From NCBI RefSeq assembly GCF_042100115.1, contig NC_091279.1, positions 372,001 to 436,000 on the forward strand: a DNA stretch of 64,000 bases. Reading direction: 5' to 3'. The notes beneath the pieces are model-generated. The model did not search any database. It saw only the letters and a list, made by a program, of their open reading frames with translations, and was not told where the DNA came from. The position numbers and the translations under genes are program-made. Of this stretch, positions 56,226 through 64,000 are shown one piece after another; position 1 is the first letter of the stretch, and each line of letters begins with the position of its first letter. This stretch comes from Alternaria dauci. Taxonomy: Eukaryota; Ascomycota; Dothideomycetes; Pleosporales; Pleosporaceae.

Positions 56226-59200
56226 ATGCGTCCCAAAATGCAGAACAACTACTTCGTCTGCACGCTGGGCCAAGCTGCCGCCCTGAACACCAGTCCGAAG
56301 CCATATCGGAACATTAGCGACTTTCTCACTCAGCAATCCCAGCACCACCCCTTACTCCCCGCCGTTGGCTTCCCCATACCGCGACCAGATCAGCAGAATT
56401 GGGATTATCGTGTTCTCACCTTTGCAGACGTGAACCAAGGCACCAACGTCTTCGCCTCACGCCTCGCAAAGTCTCTTGGGATTGCTGGAAAGGCAGGGAC
56501 GGTCGCCTTACTGTGCCACAGCTCCCCGGAATTCCTCTTCACCTGGTTAGGCTTAATCAGGCTAGGCTATTCCGTCCTTCTGATAGCACCACAATGCCAA
56601 CCAGCTGCCATACTCCATCTCTGCACATCATGCGAGGTCTCTGATTTCTTCTACGATGCTGCTCATACAGAACGAGCGCAACAGACAGAGAGCCTGGCAA
56701 AGGAGCAGGGGATGTCCGGGCTGCAAGTACGGCTGCTGCCTGTAAGCGACACAGAAGACGTCTTCAAGGTCATACAGACTTCGCCAGAGACCAGCATCGA
56801 ACCTCTTCAGGTAGATGAAAGATCAATTGCGTATCTTCATCACACCTCTGGAACCTCGTCAGGTCTACCAAAGCCTATACCACAGTCTCATCGCGCCGCT
56901 ATTGGCGTGCTTCCACATCTCCCTAGAATCCCCTCCATAGCGTCCTTCACCACGACGCCCCTTTATCATGGTGGCATCGCAGATCTGTTCCGATGCTGGA
57001 CAAGCAATGCTATGATCTGGCTTTTTCCAAGCAAGGACGTGCCCATAACAGCACGCAATATCTGCAGTTGCCTGGAAGTGGCCAATTCATACGCGACGAC
57101 AGAGGGACTACCCATAGTCAAATACTTCTCGTCGGTACCATATGTTCTTCAGATGATGGAGGCCGACGAAAAAGGTCTCCAACTGCTGCAAGGCATGGAC
57201 ATCGTGGGTGTCGGTGGTGCAGCATTGCCAGCAGAAGTCGGCGATCGATTGGTCAAGAATCGAGTAAACCTTATCTCAAGATTTGGGAGCGCAGAGTGTG
57301 GCTTCATCCTATCGTCGTATCACAACTTTGCTTCCGACAACGACTGGCAGTATCTTCGAAACTACAATCCACCAAGACTGATAGAGTTTGAGGAGCGCGA
57401 AGGTCATTTGGCTGAACTGATTATCAAACTGGGATGGCCGCACATGGTACCTCTTACGGAACGAAAAGATATGACCCCCCACTGACTTCAGAACAGGCGA
57501 AACAAAATCGACCGGACGGATCATTCGCCACTGCCGACTTGTTCGCGCCACACCCGACGATCAAAGACGCATGGCTGTATCATTCGCGAGCAGATTCACA
57601 ACTTACATTGATAACAGGAAAGAAGTTCGATCCGGCGCCATTGGAAGATGCTATTGCGACGTCTCCTTACCTGGACGATGTGTTGATATTCGGCAACAAC
57701 CGACCTTTCCCAGGTGCTCTCCTTTTGCGATCAGAGCAGGCGAGCAACATGTCAGACCAAGAGCTTCTTAAATCTATCAAGAGCCAAGTCGAGAAGTTGA
57801 ACAGCGAGAGTCAGGATCATGCCAGAATACCCTTTGACATGCTGATTCCGCTAGCCCATCAAGACCTGCCGCTCGAAAAGAGTAGCAAGGGGACGATCAT
57901 TCGCAGAGCAGCAGAATCTCGATTCGAAGACATCATTAACAGCGCATACGGATCGCAAGACTCCGACTCATCACCAGATGTGAGCGATAAAGATTTGCCT
58001 CAGCATCTGATTGGTCTCATCCAAAGCATGACCGGACAGACGGCAGAACTGAACGAAGACATGGACCTGTTCTCCTATGGCGTGGACTCTATTGCGTGCA
58101 TGCAGTTGAGGACGCGTTTAAGGCGCTTGATTCCCACCTTCGAAGGCCAGCTTCCGATGAGCGTCGTGGAAGACTGTGGTACCATACGGCGATTGGCTGA
58201 TTACGTCTTGCGAAAGAGGCATGGTCAGATTGTCTCCGACGGCGAAGACGAAGAGAAGTTGATGCTGGACTTTGTAAAGCAATACGGGTCGTTCAAGACG
58301 ACCCCACAGCGAAACGCCACCACAAACGGATCGATCGAAAGCAATAAAGACAGCGAAGTAGTAGTGCTTACTGGAGCCACCGGTGCGTTGGGAGCATACA
58401 TACTGGACTTGCTGCAAAAGAGGCCCAATGTTGAAGCTGTCTACTGCCTTGTCAGGGGGGCAGACGAGCATGCAGCAAGGGAACGTGTTAGCAAAGCACT
58501 AGAGCAGCGTGGACTGGTCAGCCTGTGGTCATCGGGGTCCCCCGATAGCAAGGTCAAAGTCTTGCCATCTCAGCTAGGTGAAGAACGTCTTGGACTTAGC
58601 GACGAAGTGTACGAGTACCTCGCGCAGAGAGTGACTTCGATCGTCCACGTTGCTTGGACTGTCAACTTCCGTCTCAAGCTGCGCAGTTTTGAGAAAGACA
58701 ACATAGCCGGGGTGAGAAACTTGCTCGATCTCGCCCTAAAGTCACCGCAGTCACAACCTCCGCGCTTCACGTACTGTTCTTCCACTGCGGCCATCATGAA
58801 CGGCTCGCTTGATGCATCGGGGGAGCTACCCGAGCGACTGTCATCGGAGCCCTCTTCGGCATCGCCGCTGGGTTATTCGCGTTCGAAATGGGTTGCAGAG
58901 CATATCTGTCTTGAAGCGCATAGTCGGACGAGTCTTCGCGGACGTATTGCAGTCGTCCGTGTGGGCCAGCTTGCTGGTGATTCGATGTCAGGGGTATGGA
59001 ACACGAAGGAAGCCTGGCCTATGATGTTGAGTACTGCGAAGCTCATCAAATGTTTGCCCGATCTTGGAAGCGAGCCTCTCGATTGGCTACCTGTCGACGT
59101 TGCTGCGAAATCATTCCTTGAGGCCACTGGTCCAACCAAGGGGGAAGAGGGCATGCCCGTGTTCCATGTGTTGAATCCGCATCAGGAGCCCAGCTGGAAC

Positions 59201-59482
59201 CAGATGTTACAGTGGCTGCAGAAGAAGGGAGAGTTCGAGATTGTTGCGCCCAAGGTGTGGGTGGAGCGATTAGAACACGCTGGCGACTCGGACCATTCTG
59301 CGCTGAAGCTATTGGGATTGTGGAAAGAGTCATACGGCAGTGGCATCGAGGACAACACTTCAAGACCGCAGTTCTCAACAACGGAAACGAGCAAGTGTGT
59401 GCCGGCGCTGAGGGACGTCAAGCCCCTGGACAAGGAGTACGTCGAGAGAATCTGGTACTGGATCCAGCAGAACGTGCGATAG
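56226..59482 (+). CDS. NRPS-like carboxylate reductase (A-T-R architecture)
   Basis: Exons 56226-57446 and 57497-59482 join over a 50-nt intron (GTACCT donor, CACTGAC branch, AACAG acceptor) to give 1068 aa. The two frames overlap and would look like a frameshift if unspliced. The adenylation domain (~20-520) shows A3 as HTSGTSSGLPKP, A5 as RFGSAECG, A7/A8 as DGSFATADLF and the A10 Lys as SSKGTIIRR. The carrier domain has its phosphopantetheine Ser in YGVDSIACMQL (~603). The reductase domain is an extended SDR with VLTGATGALGAYILDLL (~700) and the Tyr/Lys pair in YSRSK (~867). There is no condensation domain. Such enzymes activate a carboxylic acid as adenylate, load it as thioester and release it as aldehyde or alcohol. 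Start ATG 56226 or 56238. Confidence 0.92.
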
Positions 59483-61312
59483 AATATTCAACAGGCGAGA
59501 TTAGGAGCAGCAGTGTGCTCAGAGGATCTCCAGCACCTGTGTCAACATTAGGCATCCAACACATGTTAGCCTAGAAAACTACATAGCGAATTCAACACGC
59601 CAGTCGGACCGTTTTATCCCGTCTTCTGCTTCTTCGGATGTTGCATTTACAGCATGACATGCATAGTGTGACTGTGGTATATTTGCTAAACGATCAAGTG
59701 CATGGCCGCGTGCAGGGTGCGCGCAGATGCTGTGCATGGTGACGTGCGGCTGAAAGGAACGGTGTCAAGGAACCATTACGGTCACATTGTGACTCAGCTA
59801 TACTCGGAGCATTGCGAATTTGGTGAAGATGCTCCCGACGATCCTCGGAAGGTAAACACCATGGATTTCTGGTAGAATCTCTCCGAAGCGGACACTTCCA
59901 AGGTTTTGCGAAAGCAACGCAAGTCGATTCAACAAGAGGAACGCTGTAGCTAGACTGTGCCGAGCGACGCAACTCTTCGTCGCCTTTCCATTCCACAATT
60001 CTACCAAGACAGCCACCGTGACACATAGCTGCAGCCGCAGTGGTGATGCGTCATCTCCCCTCCGTCGCATTCTCGTAAGCAGTTCTCCGAATCACCGACC
60101 GCTATGCCAAGTTTTTGCAAGCGCGAGTCAGACGAGCTTGGCGGCTTGCCTGATTGACGAGGCTAGAACATTATTTGTATAGATGGGATATCCACTACGG
60201 TGAAATTTTGCCGGTAAGGATGGATTTCAGGCAGCTACACACACACACACGATCTTGCAGGCGTGTGGCGATGAAGGATCACGGACGAAATGGTATTTTC
60301 TGAAGATGGTAGGTATGATAAGACAAGGTGATATGATGATTTACGACCGGAATCTCAGACCGCTCCCAAGTGCGCAGACGATGTGACCCTGAGCATAAAC
60401 ACGATGGGCTGAAGTGGTTGCACTCGCGCATGGAGACGAAGGAGGATGCGCTGCGTTGTGACGGTAGTATCCCCAAGAGACCAGCGAAGAACTGCATCGA
60501 AAGAGAAAAAAAGCCATCGGCGTTCACAGAGTCCGTCCCTTGTCGGAACGCTTTGATGCAAACGGAGACTAGCTAAGGCGCGAGATCGTTTGCAACGGCG
60601 CGAAGCTTCTTGACCACAAGCCCGTTTCTAGACTCTGCATCCACGTCCTCGGTTAGCTGGAAACCCCCCCTGCGATGCGACGGCAGGTGCAAATCGCAAA
60701 GTCATCGAGTGTGCCGTTCGAGAGACGGAATGGGTGCTTGGAGGCGATGTGGTGGGGCTCAGGCAGCCAGTAAGAGGGACATGACTGCGAGAAGCATTCT
60801 GCGCAGACGAAACCTGATGCCATGCTGCGATAAAAGCAAGCAGTGGAGAGAGATTCTGGGTTAGTCAGATGGTAGGTAGGATACGACGTATGCGAGGAAT
60901 ATACCCCCGAGACCCCCGAGACCCCGGTGCTAAGCTTTGTTGTGCGACATGCATGGGTGAGCGAGCATGAAACCCGGCAGCTAATTCTAGCGTCTCTGCC
61001 TACGCCGCAGACGGGGACGAAAGATTGTCATGTCTCCGCCAGGCAAGGGAAATGTCGGTTGCGCTCGATTTCGCTTCAGCCCTGGCTCCGCTCTCCTATT
61101 TGGCCCACCAGAGTCAGATAGTATATAGAGGCCATGCGTTCCGCCCTTGCGGAGCGCTTGCCCACTTAACTATCCAAGGGTTCTCCTGCTTCGTGCTCTT
61201 TCTTCGCCATCATACGGTTGTTTGTTTGCTTGGCGCTTTGACGGCTCGTCTCACAAACTACCTACCTTACATCATCGCGTATATATCAAAAGGCCTCTTT
61301 GCGCTTTCTCCC
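59483..61312. other. Gene-free stretch, 1.8 kb
   Basis: Between the NRPS-like gene and the MFS gene on the same strand. It holds an (AC)7 run at 60237-60250 and a TATA-like TATATAG at 61122-61128, 185-190 bp before the MFS start. No further gene was recognised. Confidence 0.45.
60237..60250 (+). repeat. (AC)7 microsatellite
   Basis: Uninterrupted AC dinucleotides in the intergenic region upstream of the MFS gene. Confidence 0.85.
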
Positions 61313-63445
61313 ATGAGCGAAACACACCACGAGCTCCGCCCCTCGAGCATGGCGGACTCAGAAAAGACCGCTGCGCCCAGTGTCCAGCCCACGGTTACGG
61401 AGGAGAAGAAGGGCGCTGTTGAGACTGTTGCTCCTGCTGCTGGTGTTGCAGTAGATGTTGCTCAACCCGTCACTGGCGAAAAGTCGTCGCGACCCAACTC
61501 GACAGCCGAACCGACGGTGGACGACGAGGACAACTTTGAATACCCAACGAAATGGAAGCTCGCTGCCATCACTCTGGCGCTTTGTCTGAGTGTGTTTTGC
61601 ATGGCACTGGTAAGTTGCATCTTTCTGTACTACCCGGTTCCACTGCCTCTGTGCGCCGTTGATCGGCAGCGGCTACACCTGTCAAACCTAATTGCACGCC
61701 ATAGAAGGGAAAAACCCAACACCCTACTTCGCAACTACAGGAGAGTAATCCATCTTCCTTTGTAGAGCAATACTCTACCTAGGCGACTTCAGGGGTGGCG
61801 TTCGATTTTTCCCTTCTATGGCGTGATTGGAGCAAATGCTGACAGCAATGCCTAACTAGGATAACACGATTATCGCAACAGCTATTCCTCGTATTACAGA
61901 TCAGTTCAAAGCACTCAACGACGTGGGATGGTACGGGTCATCATACCTCCTGACGACCTGCGCGACGCAACTCATCTACGGAAAATTCTACACATACTAC
62001 TCGATCAAATGGGTATATCTCGTCGCCCTCTTCATCTTCGAAATCGGCTCGCTCATCTGCGGTGTTGCGCCAAACTCGACAGCCCTCATTATTGGTCGCG
62101 CAGTCGCTGGTGTAGGAGCAGCTGGCATCTTTTCCGGGGCCATTTTGATCATCTCTGTTACCGTGCCGTTGCGCAGTCGTCCTACTTACATGGGCCTCAT
62201 TGGAGGCATGTATGGTATTGCGTCTGTCGCTGGTCCACTGTAAGTTGTGGGGAAGAAACCGGGATCTAAGATTGACATGGACTAATAATTGCTTAGTATG
62301 GGCGGAGCCTTCACAGACCATTTGACTTGGCGTTGGTGCTGTAAGTGATTACTCATGTCTGATGTAGGATCAAGCTTTGTGGGTCTTTCCGCTGACTTCC
62401 GCTGCACACAGTCTACATCAACCTTCCCTTTGGGGCCCTTACCGCTGCCTTTATCGTCCCCTTCCTCAATGTCAAGCGTCGTGGCAAGAAGCTCGAGGCC
62501 ACATGGAAGCAGCAGCTTCAGAAGTTCGACCTTCCCGGTACCGCGTGCTTCATGCCGGCTATCGTCTGTTTATTGCTTGCTCTCCAGTGGGGCGGTAGCA
62601 AGTATGCGTGGAACAGTGGACGTGTCATCGCACTCCTGGTCCTCTTCGTTGTCCTCATTGCCGGTTTCATCGCCATTCAGTGGTGGAAGCAAGAGGATGC
62701 CACGGTGCCCCCTCGCGTGTTCCTCAACCGCAACGTCTGGGGTAGTGCATGGTTCGGTGCCATGTTGGGTGCAGCCTTCTTCGTCATGGTCTACTATCTT
62801 CCCATCTGGTTCCAGGCGATCAAGGGCGCATCAGCTACCAAGTCTGGTATCATGAACTTGCCTGCCATTCTAGGACTCGTCATCATCTCGATGCTTGCTG
62901 GTGGCCTGGTCACAGTTCTGGGCTACTACACCCCATTCATGCTGGCCTCTTCCATCTTGATGGCAATCGGTGCCGGTCTCTTGTCCACGCTGGAGGTTGA
63001 CAGTGGCTCCCCCAAGTGGATTGGATACCAGTTCATGTTCGGTGCCGGTGTCGGTTTCGGTATGCAGCAGACTCTTGTCGCTATCCAGACAGTGTTGCCG
63101 GCCGACGATGTCCCTATCGGCACTGCGATTATGATGTTCACACAGCTCCTCGGCGGTGCTCTGTTCATCTCAGTCGGGCAGAATGTCTTCACCAACCAGC
63201 TCATCAAGAACCTCGCCAGCATCGTGCCCGATCTCGATGCAGGCCTTGTTCTCAGAACCGGTGCAACTGAGCTCAAGCATGCTATCGATTCCGAGTACCT
63301 GTCTGGCGTGCTTGCGGCCTACAATCTGACTCTGACGCAGACATTCTACGTCTCGGTTGCTTGCGCCACCGTGTCAATTGTCGGCGCGGCGTTTGTCGAG
63401 TGGAAGTCGATGAAGGGCAAGCAGATCACCATGGCTGCTGCGTAG
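61313..63445 (+). CDS. MFS drug/toxin exporter, DHA2 (14-TM) family
   Basis: Exons 61313-61609, 61860-62239, 62297-62340 and 62412-63445 (introns of 250, 57 and 71 nt) give 584 aa. A ~75-residue acidic cytoplasmic N-terminus leads into TM1. The junction [16 protein letters not shown] restores motif D1, typical of DHA2 carriers. Further marks are [35 protein letters not shown] (motif C-like), [21 protein letters not shown] and FYINLPFG. Hydrophobicity fits about 14 helices. A plasma-membrane proton antiporter, related to toxin-efflux pumps. It follows the NRPS-like reductase on the same strand and may export its product. The first intron is long because of a MITE-like insertion. Confidence 0.92.
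61695..61825 (+). mobile_element. MITE-like insertion in MFS intron 1
   Basis: A 131-bp segment bounded by a perfect 20-bp inverted repeat: 61695-61714, starting CACGCCATAG, and 61806-61825, ending CTATGGCGTG. It is flanked on both sides by ATTG (61691-61694 and 61826-61829), which could be a target-site duplication. A second hairpin, GTAGAG-CAATA-CTCTAC, lies inside at 61762-61778. No coding capacity. Size, ends and location fit a miniature inverted-repeat element; the family is not identified, and no second copy was seen in this window. Confidence 0.65.
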
Positions 63446-64000
63446 AGTGGCGGTCTAGCCTTTGACTGCACCTATATTTCGACACGATTTCTTGGACGTC
63501 TTGGTCCATAGATTGTATGATACCCTTTTCGGCGGCATGGTAGCACTGGCATTTCGAAGCGAGCGCGGCGTTTTTGTGTCTTGCATGGCAGCACCGTTAT
63601 GCTGTTACTTATAGATTGTAATAAACGGACGATGGATTGATAGACACGGCATGTTGCTTTTTGAATGAGCTGGCATATGTGCTGGCAGAGATACGATGGA
63701 CTCTTCTCTCTTGGAAAAGGTAGATGTAATACAAGACATGCGACACGAGAATTACATGATGGACATGTCATGATTATACCTGCATATTGTTTTGGCAGCG
63801 GCTGCATGTCGAGCCGGTGCCACCCGCCGTGACGTCAGCCCGTTGCTCGTGGGTTGGGCTAGGTTCGGGTGTCACATGCGAGTCCCTTGGGCGGCCAGGA
63901 CAGCCGAGAAGAGGAGACGGGTGGAGGCGGCGGGTGACACTCGCCGTCAGATTGGATAGGCTGGATAAGCTGGGTGTGGCTGGTTGGGCATCGTGGTTCG
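63446..64000. other. MFS 3' flank to window end
   Basis: The first part is probably the MFS 3' UTR. The last ~120 bp are G-rich with degenerate repeats of GGCTGGATA. A TGACGTCA-like sequence (GTGACGTCAG) lies near 63830. No gene recognised. Confidence 0.4.

Noticed and set aside
57434..57496. Apparent frameshift splitting the NRPS-like gene
   Set aside because: A 50-nt intron (57447-57496) with donor, branch site and acceptor joins the two frames exactly through the conserved A-domain sequence.

Overview
The window is nuclear DNA of a filamentous ascomycete. The genes are dense and carry many short GT-AG introns of about 48-100 nt with fungal branch sites (CTAAC/CTGAC). The gene families (AA9 lytic polysaccharide monooxygenase with CBM1, PDR-type ABC pump, Zn2Cys6 factors, NRPS-like reductase, PLAC8, DUF7707-like GPI protein) are those of a plant-associated or saprobic mould. 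The overall look suggests Dothideomycetes, probably Pleosporales, but that placement is an inference. I see 22 protein-coding loci, one of them cut by the window start and one probably broken. No convincing RNA gene, CRISPR array or intact transposon was found.

Layout. 1-12 kb: DED1 RNA helicase (5' end missing), a PLAC8 gene with in-frame TAG codons, a protein with a STAND-like N-terminal helical domain and proline-rich tail, a superoxide-dismutase-fold mitoribosomal protein, and a Cys-rich single-pass membrane protein. 12-21 kb: a 1.5-kaa SNF2/RING protein of the SHPRH/Irc20 type and a THOC5-like THO subunit, then 2.8 kb without genes. 21-36 kb: an ankyrin protein, a large zinc-cluster regulator, a divergent acyltransferase / Zn2Cys6 regulator pair, and a small orphan protein. 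36-45 kb: an AA9 monooxygenase with a CBM1, then a housekeeping block with proteasome subunits beta6 and beta7 on either side of an HCNGP/SAP30BP-like gene, and an NAD-dependent epimerase. 45-54 kb: a full-size PDR transporter, NAD-dependent glycerol-3-phosphate dehydrogenase and a GPI-anchored Cys-rich protein. 56-63.5 kb: an A-T-R NRPS-like carboxylate reductase followed by a DHA2-type MFS exporter whose first intron carries a MITE-like insertion.

How the genes relate. The beta6-HCNGP-beta7 block is basic cell machinery. The NRPS-like reductase plus exporter, and the acyltransferase plus its divergent Zn2Cys6 factor, look like two small specialised-metabolism modules, though neither has the other enzymes of a classical large cluster. 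ABC pump, GPD (osmotic glycerol synthesis) and the Cys-rich surface proteins fit stress and host-surface interaction.

The most notable sequence features are: a perfect 20-bp inverted repeat flanked by a 4-bp direct repeat inside the MFS intron; a 48-nt in-frame intron in the AA9 gene whose donor reads AT instead of GT; two in-frame TAG codons in the PLAC8 gene; a ~91-97-residue super-repeat of ankyrin units; and an unusual number of short, stop-free introns whose length is a multiple of three.
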